A stretch of 64,000 bases of DNA from contig NZ_JBOHGB010000002.1 in NCBI RefSeq assembly GCF_050699935.1, positions 62,001 through 126,000 of the forward strand, written 5' to 3'. Origin of the DNA: Actinophytocola sp050699935. Its GTDB lineage: Bacteria; Actinomycetota; Actinomycetes; Mycobacteriales; Pseudonocardiaceae. The position numbers were made by a program, and so were the translations under genes. Below are positions 43,235 to 51,300 of this stretch, one piece after another (the first letter of the stretch is position 1; each line of letters begins with the position of its first letter). The notes beneath the pieces are model-generated. The model was given only the letters and a program-made list of their open reading frames with translations, was not told the DNA's origin and searched no databases.

Positions 43235-44050
43235 TCACACCACGGTGACGTCGACCCCGGCGCCGCGTACCGCGTCAAGTGCCGCGCTGTCCGCGGTGTC
43301 ATCGGTGATCAGCTCGTCGACGTCGTCCAACGCCGCGATGCGAGCCAGGCGCACGCGGCCGACCTTCGACCCGTCCGCGACCACGATCGTCCGTCGTGCC
43401 CGGCTGATGAGCGCCGCATTGGTCTGCGCCTCGACTTCGTCGTGGGTCGTCAGACCGCCATCGGCGCTGATCCCGTCGGTGCCGACGATCGCAATCCCCA
43501 CGTTGAGCCCTCCGAGGGTGTGCTCGGCCCACGGGCCCACCAACTCAAAGGACTGCTGGCGACTCCTGCCGCCGGTGACCACGAGCTTGACCTGGGGACG
43601 TATCGCGAGCTCAAAGGCGATGTTCAAGGCATTCGTGATGACCGTGAGGTCAACCCGGTCGACGAGCAGGCGGGCGACCTCGCTGGTCGTGGTTCCCCCG
43701 GTGAGCCCGACGGCGATCGGACCATCGGGGATGCGTCGGCACGCCTCCGCGGCAATGCGCAGCTTCTGCTCCTTGTGCTGCGCGTCGCGATAGCGCACCG
43801 GCAGCTCGTGGGATATCCCCTGCGCCAACACTCCGCCGTGGGTACGGGTGACGAGTCGTTGCTCGTTCAGAACCTGCAGGTCGCGCCGCAGGGTGGCCTG
43901 CGAGACCCCGAACGATTCCGCCAACTCGGCAACCCCGAGGGACTGATCCGCGGAAAGTCGCTCGAGGATGGCCGATATGCGATCCGCACGCCGCAGCCGG
44001 GTCGTTGGCGCATCCGACGCCCCCGTTCCCGAACCAGAACCCTGCCCCAT
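43235..44050 (-). CDS. DeoR/AgaR family transcriptional regulator
   Basis: A 271-aa repressor. The N-terminal helix-turn-helix (RISAILERLSADQSLGVAEL then ESFGVSQATLRRDLQVLNEQ) is followed by a sugar-phosphate sensing domain (GLTGGTTTSEVARLLVDR, VGTDGISADGGLTTHDEVEA, VVADGSKVGRVRLARIA). The ATG at 44050 is backed by GGAGAGGAG; the longer frame upstream crosses the regulatory repeats. It lies within the sugar cluster and is the likely reader of the TGCGCG repeats at 36884-36979 and 44114-44150. Its effector would be a phosphorylated pathway sugar. Confidence 0.92.
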   Translation of the reverse strand: MGQGSGSGTGASDAPTTRLRRADRISAILERLSADQSLGVAELAESFGVSQATLRRDLQVLNEQRLVTRTHGGVLAQGISHELPVRYRDAQHKEQKLRIAAEACRRIPDGPIAVGLTGGTTTSEVARLLVDRVDLTVITNALNIAFELAIRPQVKLVVTGGRSRQQSFELVGPWAEHTLGGLNVGIAIVGTDGISADGGLTTHDEVEAQTNAALISRARRTIVVADGSKVGRVRLARIAALDDVDELITDDTADSAALDAVRGAGVDVTVV

Positions 44051-44113
44051 TGCCCGGCACTCCTCTCCACACCGCGAGTGACCCGTCGTTGGACAAGCAA
44101 CGCACACAAATGC

Positions 44114-44150
44114 TGCGCGTTCATGCAGAAGGATAGCGCATTCATGCGCG
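44114..44150. promoter_or_regulatory. TGCGCG repeats between DeoR and aldolase genes
   Basis: Two copies, 44114-44119 (AAATGCTGCGCGTTCAT) and 44145-44150 (CATTCATGCGCGAATTT), with the same flanking bases as the copies at 36884-36979. The region is the divergent promoter of the DeoR and aldolase genes, so autoregulation and joint control are likely. Confidence 0.55.
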
Positions 44151-44243
44151 AATTTGCGAGACGCGTCGCGCTGTGCGCATCCCGCCATCCGGTCCGGCGC
44201 TCGACATGCCCGGATCATCCACTCACCATTCTGGAGGGGACCC

Positions 44244-45080
44244 ATGCCGTTGGAGCTCACCGGGAAGGTCGTGAAACGGGCGGAAGAAGCCGGGCGCGGA
44301 ATCGGTGCGTTCAACGCAATCTGTGTCGAGCACGCGGAGGCGATCGCCACCGGCGCCGAGGCGGCCGGGCGTCCGGCCATCATCCAGATCAGCGAGAACG
44401 CCGTGCGTTTTCACGGTGGCCGGTTGGGGCCGATCGCGGCCGCGTGCTCGGCGGTGGCTCGCGCATCCAGCGCCGACCTCGCATTGCACCTGGATCACGT
44501 CGAGAGCCCGGAGCTGCTCCGGGAAGCCGGAGAGCACGCCTTCGGATCTGTCATGGTCGACGCGAGCAAACTGCCGTACGCCGCCAACATCGAGTTCACC
44601 CGCGAGGCCGTCCGATGGGCGCATGCCCGCGGTCTGTGGGTCGAAGCGGAGCTCGGCGAGGTGGGAGGCAAGGACGGCGTCCACGCTCCGGGGGTGCGCA
44701 CCGACCCTCACGAGGCCGAACAGTTCGTCGCGGCAACCGGTGTCGACGCCCTCGCGGTAGCAGTGGGTAGTGCCCACGCCATGACCACTCGCACCGCTGT
44801 AGTGGACGTCGACCTGATCCGACGTCTCCGCTCCGCCGTCCCGCGGCCGCTGGTGCTGCACGGATCCTCGGGCGTCCCGGACGCATCCTTGAGGAATGCG
44901 GTGGCCGCGGGAATCGTGAAAGTGAACATCGGAACCGCTCTCAACGTCGCGTTCACTGCGGCGGTACGACAGCAACTGTCCTCCGAGTCGGACATCATCG
45001 ACCCGCGTCGCTACCTCGGCCCGGCCCGCGAGGCGATGGTCGAGGTCGTGGCCGCATCGTTGCTCGTACTCTCGTCCTGA
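44244..45080 (+). CDS. Class II ketose-bisphosphate aldolase (KbaY/GatY/FbaA type)
   Basis: A 278-aa zinc-dependent aldolase cleaving a ketose 1,6-bisphosphate to DHAP and glyceraldehyde 3-phosphate. Zinc and active-site segments: LALHLDHVESPELLREAG (catalytic Asp, first His), SVMVDASKLPYAANIEFT, EAELGEVGGKDGV, VAVGSAHAM and LHGSSGVPD. The ATG at 44244 follows GGAGGGG. Together with the PfkB and SIS genes it completes a tagatose-bisphosphate-like pathway. The stop codon is immediately followed by recombinase debris, so the extreme C-terminus may have been altered by that insertion. Confidence 0.9.
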   Translation: MPLELTGKVVKRAEEAGRGIGAFNAICVEHAEAIATGAEAAGRPAIIQISENAVRFHGGRLGPIAAACSAVARASSADLALHLDHVESPELLREAGEHAFGSVMVDASKLPYAANIEFTREAVRWAHARGLWVEAELGEVGGKDGVHAPGVRTDPHEAEQFVAATGVDALAVAVGSAHAMTTRTAVVDVDLIRRLRSAVPRPLVLHGSSGVPDASLRNAVAAGIVKVNIGTALNVAFTAAVRQQLSSESDIIDPRRYLGPAREAMVEVVAASLLVLSS

Positions 45081-45081
45081 A

Positions 45082-45498
45082 TGGGGCCACACCGACCCCA
45101 GCCTCCGACGCCACGCCCTCAAGGCCGTCTCGGAATGGATCTGGTCACCCGAACCCGTGCACGAGATAATGGTCGACCTCGACACCTTCATCCAAACCCA
45201 GGAGGTCGGCGGGCATCGCTTCGGCTCCCGCAGCGCCACCGGAGCCAACACCCGCCACCCGCACACCAAACTCCGCGAGCTGTGCGGCCGGCGGATGTAC
45301 GGCAAGACCCGCAAGGGAAGTACCTACTACCTGTGCGCCCCGACGAAGGGATACATCCCGCCCGGCCATCCCCGACCCGGAGCGTTCTTCCTCCGCGAAG
45401 ACATCGTGATCGACCGGCTCAACGCCTTCCTCTCCGACCACGTTTTCGGCGCCTTTCGTCGCCAGCTGCTCGACGGCCACGTCCGTAGCCTCGACATG
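45082..45498 (+). pseudogene. Large serine recombinase remnant (zinc beta-ribbon part)
   Basis: Starting one base after the aldolase stop, the frame encodes the middle of an actinobacterial large serine recombinase: WGHTDPSLRRHALKAVSEWI, HEIMVDLDTFIQTQEVGGHR, GSRSATGANTRHPHTK, ELCGRRMYGKTRKGSTYYLC, and LNAFLSDHVFGAFRRQLLD. The catalytic N-terminus is gone and about ten residues before ELCGRR seem deleted. The frame runs directly into an acyl-CoA synthetase fragment. Confidence 0.75.
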
Positions 45499-45973
45499 GC
45501 CGTCCAACAGGTACGCGAACAACAGGTCACCGAGCGGCTCGGCAGCGTCGGGCCACACGTGCCGAACGTGGACGTAGCGATCGTCGACGATGCCGGTAAC
45601 GCCGTGCCGGACGGCTCGCCGGGCGAGATCCTTGCGCGTACTCCCTGGCGGATGGACCGCTACCTCACGCGGGCGGGCGGCGAGCCACCGTTCGACGCAC
45701 GCGGCTACTTCCGAACCGGGGACGTGCGCCGGGCCGCGGTGTTCGCCGTGCCGGACCCGCGCTGGGGCGAAGCGGTGCTGGCCGTGGTGCACGGCGAGAA
45801 CCTCGACGAGGAGACCGTGCTGCGCTGGTGTTCCGGCCACCTCGGCAGGTACAAGCAACCCCAAGCGGATCGTGGTGCTACCCGACCCGTTGCCCCAGAC
45901 CGCCGCGGGCAAGATCGACAAACGGCGGCTCCGAACATGGTCGCTGACGACGACGCCGGGAGGGCACCAGTGA
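45499..45973 (+). pseudogene. Acyl-CoA synthetase remnant with internal deletion and frameshift
   Basis: C-terminal pieces of an ANL ligase: VPNVDVAIVDDAGNAVPDGS, FDARGYFRTGDVRR, then, skipping the hinge region, AAVFAVPDPRWGEAVLAVVH and CSGHLGRYKQP. A shift to another frame continues RIVVLPDPLPQTAAGKIDKR with the catalytic Lys. The missing segment between GDVRR and AAVFAV is about 50 residues in intact enzymes. Not functional. Confidence 0.72.
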
Positions 45974-46494
45974 GCACACCCGGCCTCTGCTTCGAAGACC
46001 TCCGGGTCGGCCAGGAGTTCGGCACGGCCGCACCGTGAGCGAGAGCGACATCCTCCAGTTCGCCGGACTGACCGGCGACCACTCCCCCATCCATACCGAC
46101 GAGGAGTTCTGCCGGCGCGGGCTCTACGGCACCCGGGTCGCCCACGGCCCGCTGGGCAGGTCGCTCGCGCAGGGCCCGTCGTGCCGCATGAGTTACCTGG
46201 ACGGCACGGCACTGGTCTCCGTCGGGTGGGACAACTGGAAGTTCACGGGTCCGACCAGGATCGGCGACACCATCACCGTGCACTGCCGGATCACGAGCCT
46301 GCGCCCGCGCCGGCGCGCCGGCATCGGTGTCGTGAGCGAGACACTGGACGTGCGCAACCAGCACAGCGCGACGGGTGCAGACGGGCGATCACATCTTCCT
46401 GGTGCTCCGCCGCGGCGTCACCGACGAGCAGGCGGCACGCGAGCTGACCGGCGACGCCCGACACACGCCTGCCGATCCTGCACCGCTCGGTAAG
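45970..46494 (+). pseudogene. MaoC-like hydratase remnant with two frameshifts
   Basis: Opens as VSTPGLCFEDLRVGQEFGTA, overlapping the synthetase remnant as in an operon, then shifts frame to VSESDILQFAGLTGDHSPIH (the hydratase motif) and YLDGTALVSVGWDNWKF. It shifts again after NQHSAT to TGDHIFLVLRRGVTDEQAA. All three parts align to one MaoC protein of about 170 aa, so only two small indels inactivate it. Confidence 0.72.
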
Positions 46495-46602
46495 CGGCCG
46501 TCACCTGCTGAAACACGTTCTGTCCAGGCCCGTGCGTCGCATCCCGTGCGCTATTCCGCTCGGCCGACTGGGATGCAGCCTCGGAGTGGTGATCGCGCAT
46601 GA

Positions 46603-46925
46603 TTGGTGGGGCAGGCGTTCCTCACCATGGTGCGTACGCACCCCAGCGTCGTGCGCAGCTTCTCCGCGCAGGTCACTGACAGCCAGACAGCCTTGCGAGG
46701 CGCGATGGAGGCGATGCTCGCTCGGCTCGTTGACGCCGGCATCCCGGGACCGATCGCCGTGCGCTGCTACGGCTTCCTGATCACCAACGCGATCGGGTTC
46801 GTCAGCTACCAGCTGCCCCGCGCCTGGGGTGGTGGCGACCCGACGACCGACGAGGAGCTGGCCGAGGCACGGCGGCGGTGGGTGCACGTGTACGCGGGCC
46901 TCCCCGGCAAGCGCGACTCCGCACA
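46603..46925 (+). pseudogene. TetR-family regulator remnant (C-terminal domain)
   Basis: The frame encodes a helical TetR ligand-domain tail: LTMVRTHPSVVRSFSAQVTD, GAMEAMLARLVDAGIPGPIA, FLITNAIGFVSYQLPRAWGG, and EELAEARRRWVHVYAGLP, ending naturally near 46920. The helix-turn-helix half is absent upstream. The sequence to 47004 has no further gene. Confidence 0.6.
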
Positions 46926-47004
46926 AGGTCGAGCTCGCCGACGTACTCATCGATCTGCCGTCGTGTTCGGATGGAACAAGGCACGAGTTCGTGTTGCGCG
47001 AGGG

Positions 47005-47769
47005 TCAGACGCCGAGGGACTCGCCGCCGTCGACGACCAGTTCGTGGAGGTAGACGTGGCGCATGGCGGGTGACAGAAGAACGGCGACGGTCTGGGCCAC
47101 CTCGTCAGCGGTGGTGATCGAGCCGCGTGGGATGCGGCCGCGGTACGTGGTGCCGTCGCCGGACGCGAGCGTGGTGCGGTCCAGATGGGGTGGAATGAAC
47201 CTCGTGTCCGTGGCGCCGGGAGCGACCGTGTTGACGCGTACGCCGAGCGGCGCCACCTCCATACCCAGCACCCGCATCGCCTGGCTGAGGCCGGCCTTCG
47301 CAGCCGAGTAGGCCAGCTGCTCGTGTCGGGGCACGCGGGCGGCGATCGACGAGAGCACTGCGAGGCTGCCGCCACCCACCTCGGCCAGGCGCGCGGCGAC
47401 CGTCCGGGCGGCGAGGACGGCGCCGACCAGGTCCGTCTCGACGACCCGCTGGATCGACTCGCGGTCGACGGTCAGCGACGGGCCGCCCGCGAACACACCC
47501 GCGGTAACGACGCCGTACCCGGGGCGGTCCAGGACAGCGCACGCATCGGTCAGGTCGTCGGCGAGTGATGCGATGACGGGGTGCAACCTCACGCCCGGGA
47601 ACCCTTGTGCGGCAACGGCCTCGAGGCCGGCGGCATCCTGGTCGACGAGCACCACCTCGTCGACCATCTCCCACGCACACAGTCGCGCGACCACCGCTGC
47701 ACCGATGCCGTGCGCGGCGCCGAGGACGATCACCGGGCGGCGCGGGCCGAAAAGAGCGGGCGGGGTCAC
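47005..47769 (-). CDS. Short-chain dehydrogenase/reductase
   Basis: A 254-aa SDR. Cofactor motif GAAHGIG at residues 17-23, catalytic Ser141 (VLSSIAARV), Tyr154 and Lys158 in YSAAK, and a C-terminal VYLHELVVDGGESLGV. LVDQDAAGLE after beta-2 has an Asp that favours NAD(H). The GTG start overlaps the isocitrate-lyase-family stop by 4 nt. It is the last gene of the P450/methyltransferase operon and probably oxidises an alcohol in the same pathway. Confidence 0.9.
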   Translation of the reverse strand: MTPPALFGPRRPVIVLGAAHGIGAAVVARLCAWEMVDEVVLVDQDAAGLEAVAAQGFPGVRLHPVIASLADDLTDACAVLDRPGYGVVTAGVFAGGPSLTVDRESIQRVVETDLVGAVLAARTVAARLAEVGGGSLAVLSSIAARVPRHEQLAYSAAKAGLSQAMRVLGMEVAPLGVRVNTVAPGATDTRFIPPHLDRTTLASGDGTTYRGRIPRGSITTADEVAQTVAVLLSPAMRHVYLHELVVDGGESLGV

Positions 47770-48692
47770 CCGGTCAGCTCGGTCGCGCGGTCCCGGATCT
47801 GGTCCTCGACCTGGTCCGCGAGCTCCTGACCCACCAGGCTCTGCCGGGTGTCCCAGCTGACCAGCCGGTCGTGCAGCGACGCGCTCCCCCGACGCACGTG
47901 CAGTGCCCGCAACGCCTCGGTGCCCGCGTGCAGCATGGCGCGCATGAGGAAGTTGGCGTGTAGCACGATCCGATAGCCGTACCCGTCGAGCTCGGCAGCC
48001 GGCAGTTCGGGGGTCCGCCCGCCCTCGACGATGTTGATCAGGAGCGGCACGTCCGGCAGCTCCTTCGGGACCGCCCGGATCTCCTCGATCGTCCGCAGGG
48101 CCTCGATGAAGATCACGTCGGCGCCCGCGTCGCGGTACGTCTTCGCCCGCTCGATCGCGGCGGCGAACCCCTCGACGGCGATGGCGTCCGTCCGCGCGAT
48201 GACCAGCAGGTCGACGTCGTTGCGCGCGCGTTGCGTGGCCAGCAGCCGGGCCACCATCTCCTCGCGCGGGACCAGGCGCTTGCCGTCGAAGTGCCCGCAC
48301 CGCTTGGGGATCGCCTGATCCTCGAGCTGGATCCCCGCCACGCCCGCCGTCTCCAACAGGTGCACCGTGCGCATCACGCTCAGGTGGCCGCCGTAGCCGG
48401 TGTCCGCGTCGACCACGACCGGAATGCCCACCGAGTCCACGACCCGGCGGGCGTGCTCGACGACCTCGGTCTGCGTGACCACGCCGATGTCGGGCACGCC
48501 GAACAGCACGTTGGCCATGCCCGCGCCGGTGAGGTAGCAGGCAGGGAATCCGGCGGCTTCGACGAGCCGGGCGGACAGCGCGTCGGTGACCCCCGGCAGC
48601 ACGATCGCCCCGCCGCCCCCGTTGACCAGCGTCCGCAACGCGGCCGGCCCGGCGGGCCGCGTCCCACCGAAGAACGCGGACAGGTCCGGCAT
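47766..48692 (-). CDS. Isocitrate lyase/PEP mutase superfamily enzyme
   Basis: A 308-aa TIM-barrel enzyme with the metal-binding motif VVDADTGYGG (residues 93-102) and KRCGH (130-134), the K(K/R)CGH loop of lyases such as isocitrate and methylisocitrate lyase. This argues against PEP mutase, which lacks that Cys. It would cleave a C-C bond in a 2-hydroxy- or 2-alkyl-malate-like acid. Start at the ATG at 48692, which overlaps the 96-aa gene's stop by one base (TGATG). The substrate is unknown. Confidence 0.88.
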   Translation of the reverse strand: MPDLSAFFGGTRPAGPAALRTLVNGGGGAIVLPGVTDALSARLVEAAGFPACYLTGAGMANVLFGVPDIGVVTQTEVVEHARRVVDSVGIPVVVDADTGYGGHLSVMRTVHLLETAGVAGIQLEDQAIPKRCGHFDGKRLVPREEMVARLLATQRARNDVDLLVIARTDAIAVEGFAAAIERAKTYRDAGADVIFIEALRTIEEIRAVPKELPDVPLLINIVEGGRTPELPAAELDGYGYRIVLHANFLMRAMLHAGTEALRALHVRRGSASLHDRLVSWDTRQSLVGQELADQVEDQIRDRATELTG

Positions 48693-48982
48693 CAGGCGCT
48701 CGCCTGGGCCTGCTCGGCGGTCAGCGACAGGTTCGGCTCGACGAACGGCGCCATCACGAAGCTCGAAAACGCGGCCGGCTCCTTGGCGAGCCATGCCTGG
48801 TAGTCCGGGTCGGTGCCGAGGTCCTCGACCGCACCGGGCACGAGCACGCCCGCGTTCTCCAGCGCGCGCTGCAGCCGCCAGTTGGCCGCGCGGGTGACCA
48901 TCAGCTCGCCCGCGAGGGCGGTGAACGCGGTCATCAGGCGGGTGATCATCGGATCGCCGAAGTACTGGTGGTTGTCGGGCAT
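48692..48982 (-). CDS. Hypothetical 96-aa protein
   Basis: Small acidic protein I cannot assign. It has a helical core (ITRLMTAFTALAGELMVTRA then NWRLQRALENAGV), a middle DPDYQAWLAKEPAAFSSFVM and an Ala/Gln-rich end; no signal peptide or metal motif. It is coupled to its neighbours: 3 nt after the methyltransferase stop and a one-base overlap with the lyase start. That supports it being a real gene, possibly a small subunit or accessory of the lyase. Confidence 0.65.
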   Translation of the reverse strand: MPDNHQYFGDPMITRLMTAFTALAGELMVTRAANWRLQRALENAGVLVPGAVEDLGTDPDYQAWLAKEPAAFSSFVMAPFVEPNLSLTAEQAQASA

Positions 48983-48985
48983 GGC

Positions 48986-50074
48986 TCACACCTCCGCGGT
49001 GATGGTCGTCCAGGGGAAACGCCAGCTCGACGGCAAACCGTCGCCGGCGGCAAGTGCGCCGTCCTCCTCCTCGAACGGCGCGAGCGTGACCGAGGAGAAG
49101 CCCGCGTCGCGCAGCTCCTGCTCGAGGTCCATGCCGACCAGTTCACGCATGAACGGCTCGTTGTTCCGGTCGGACTGTCCGAAGTGGAACAACATGCCGA
49201 CGTCTCCGCCCGGCACAAGGTAGAAGTCGAGGAGCACGACCCGGCCGCCCGGTCGCAGCAGGCGGCGCGCCTCGCGGAAGACCTTGCGGTTCGCCTCGGC
49301 GGGCAGCTCATGGACGAACATCGTGCCGGTGACGATGTCGAAGCTAGCGTCCGGCAGACCGGTGCTCTCGGCGTTGTGCTGCAGGAAGTCCACGGCCAGG
49401 CCGGTCTCCACGCCGCGCAGGTGGGCGAGGCGCACCGCGGGCCGGGACAGGTCGACGCCGGTCACGTGGCTGTCCGGGAGCTTACGCTTGAGGGAGAACG
49501 TGCTCTTCCCGAAGCCGCAGCCGAGGTCGATGATGTCGCGCGGCTCGTATCCGGCGATGATGTCCGACAGCCGGTCGTGCAGCTCGGTCTCGCTGGCGAG
49601 CGACACGCTGAACGGGGTGCGGGCGCCGAACTCGTAGGCACACGCGTCGATGTCGTCGCTCCAGATACCGCCAGGGTGCTGGTGGAAGTCGGTCTTCGTG
49701 TAGTAGTCGGGCAGCGGAAGGTCCGGGTTCAGCTCCACCACGCCGGGTCCCTGCTGCTGGGCGGCGTCGAGCGTGCGGGCGACGTCCTTGGCGCTGTCCT
49801 CGTAGCGCGGCACGAGCCCGTAGCGGCCGGCGTACTTGAACTGCTGCAGATAGTGCTCGGCCCAGGCGAATGTCTGGTAGGTCGGCGAGGTGGCCAGCAG
49901 CTGCTCGTGCAGCTCTCCGACGTCGCCGACCGAAGTGGACAGTTCGGTCGCGTCGCGGGCGGCGTCGCGGTAGAGCTCGGTGCCCCAGATCTTCTTGGTA
50001 CCGAGGAGGAACGCATGGAAGGCGGCCGCGTCGGCGTCGAGCTGGATGCGGAGCGGATTGTCCTGGACCGTCAT
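48986..50074 (-). CDS. SAM-dependent methyltransferase
   Basis: A 362-aa class I methyltransferase. The SAM motif I is DIIDLGCGFGKS (about residues 180-191), post-I acidic end VTGVDLSRP, motif II/IV FDIVTGTMFVHEL, and LLRPGGRVVLLDF. The first 150 residues are an extra N-terminal region (LLGTKKIWGTELYRDAARDA, AWAEHYLQQFKYAGRYG) not seen in minimal methyltransferases. The ATG at 50074 overlaps the P450 stop by 4 nt. O-, N- or C-methylation of a P450 product or substrate is inferred from coupling. Confidence 0.88.
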   Translation of the reverse strand: MTVQDNPLRIQLDADAAAFHAFLLGTKKIWGTELYRDAARDATELSTSVGDVGELHEQLLATSPTYQTFAWAEHYLQQFKYAGRYGLVPRYEDSAKDVARTLDAAQQQGPGVVELNPDLPLPDYYTKTDFHQHPGGIWSDDIDACAYEFGARTPFSVSLASETELHDRLSDIIAGYEPRDIIDLGCGFGKSTFSLKRKLPDSHVTGVDLSRPAVRLAHLRGVETGLAVDFLQHNAESTGLPDASFDIVTGTMFVHELPAEANRKVFREARRLLRPGGRVVLLDFYLVPGGDVGMLFHFGQSDRNNEPFMRELVGMDLEQELRDAGFSSVTLAPFEEEDGALAAGDGLPSSWRFPWTTITAEV

Positions 50075-51300
50075 CGCGAGTCCTCTCGTCGGGCTGGCAG
50101 TCGGGTGAAGATGACCGGAAAACTGGCGAACCGGTCCTCGTGTTCGGGGGAACGCACCGGCGGCGCGTCCGGGTTCAGCTCCAGACCGGCCCGGTACCAG
50201 CGGCGGAGCACCTCGAGCAGGATGCCCGGGCGGCCCGACGCCCCGAGGTCGCCGGTGACCAGGTCCTTGCCGAGGCACATATGGGTGCCCGCGGCGAACC
50301 CGGTGCCGTAGGGCTTGACCGTCCGGTCGAGACGGTCGGCGCGGCGCGGGTCGAACCGGTCGGCATCCGGTCCGTAGACCCGCGGATCGCGATTGGCCGC
50401 CGCGAGGTGCAGCCCCACCCGGTCGCCGGGACCGAACCGGGTGCCGCTCGAGGCGAGCGTAACGTCCCGAACTGCGACCCTCGGATGGATCTTGCGGCCG
50501 CTCGTGTGCAGCCGGATCGTCTCGTACAACGCGCGCTGCAGGAACTCGTCGTTCCCCGTGAGTGGCCAGTCCTCCGGGTGTTCGAACAACCAGCCGGCGA
50601 GGTGGTAGACGCAGCTCTCGACCGCGGAGCCGCTGTTCTCGGTGCCGGCGATCATGAAGAGCACGGTCTCCCTGGCGAGCAGATCCTCCGTCCACTCCGG
50701 AGCCCAGTTCCGCAGTAATACTGTGATCACGTCGCGCGGGAGGTCCTCGGACGCGACTTCGCCAGCACGCAGCGCGCGCACCATTTCCCGGCGCCGCTCG
50801 GTCGCGGGTGCGAGCAGCTCGATCTCGTACCCCTTCATGGCGGTCATCGCCTCGTCGAGGACGGCCGCGCGCTCAGCGTTGGTTCGCGTCGGCGCCGACG
50901 CGTAGTTCACGTGGATGCCGCGCAGGATCGTCCGCACGAGCACATCCAGCGGACCGGTGCGCTCCAGCGCCGCCTCGGTAAGGTCGAGCCCGATCAGCTG
51001 GGCGGCGAGGTCCCAGAAGATGGTCGCATGCATCGGGACGAGGTCGGCGCGCGGGCCGTCCTGAGTGGACAATTGTTGGTCGGTGGCCGGGCCGACGACG
51101 TCGGTGGCGTAGGCGGCGAGACGGTCGCGGGTGAACAGCCGGGACAGCAGCCGCCTGCGCTGTCGGTGCGCGGCACCGTCCAGGCCGATCAGCGACCCGC
51201 GCAGCAGCGGCGCGTTCGTGTCGTTGTAGGAGCCCTCGACGCCGAACGCGCGGCTCTTGAGGATCTCCTGGGTCTCCTCGAACGAGGTCACGATCCTCAT
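50071..51300 (-). CDS. Cytochrome P450
   Basis: A 409-aa bacterial class I P450. I-helix FMIAGTENSG (residues 216-224), ExxR motif E260-T-I-R263, and heme loop FAAGTHMCLGKDL with Cys342. The N-terminus begins directly at the B-helix region (IVTSFEETQEILKSRAFGV), shorter than usual. The proximal region after the Cys has an unusual Gly-rich insertion (TGDLGASGRPG). Electrons must come from ferredoxin/reductase genes outside the cluster. The start overlaps the binding-protein stop by 4 nt. Confidence 0.92.
   Translation of the reverse strand: MRIVTSFEETQEILKSRAFGVEGSYNDTNAPLLRGSLIGLDGAAHRQRRRLLSRLFTRDRLAAYATDVVGPATDQQLSTQDGPRADLVPMHATIFWDLAAQLIGLDLTEAALERTGPLDVLVRTILRGIHVNYASAPTRTNAERAAVLDEAMTAMKGYEIELLAPATERRREMVRALRAGEVASEDLPRDVITVLLRNWAPEWTEDLLARETVLFMIAGTENSGSAVESCVYHLAGWLFEHPEDWPLTGNDEFLQRALYETIRLHTSGRKIHPRVAVRDVTLASSGTRFGPGDRVGLHLAAANRDPRVYGPDADRFDPRRADRLDRTVKPYGTGFAAGTHMCLGKDLVTGDLGASGRPGILLEVLRRWYRAGLELNPDAPPVRSPEHEDRFASFPVIFTRLPARREDSR

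Noticed and set aside
44154..44243. Upstream extension of the aldolase gene
   Set aside because: It would overlap the regulatory repeats and has no ribosome-binding site, whereas the ATG at 44244 follows GGAGGGG.
45970..46494. Recoding (selenocysteine or programmed frameshift) to explain the broken MaoC gene
   Set aside because: Two independent frame changes amid other gene fragments fit decay better; no hairpin follows the TGA near 46036.
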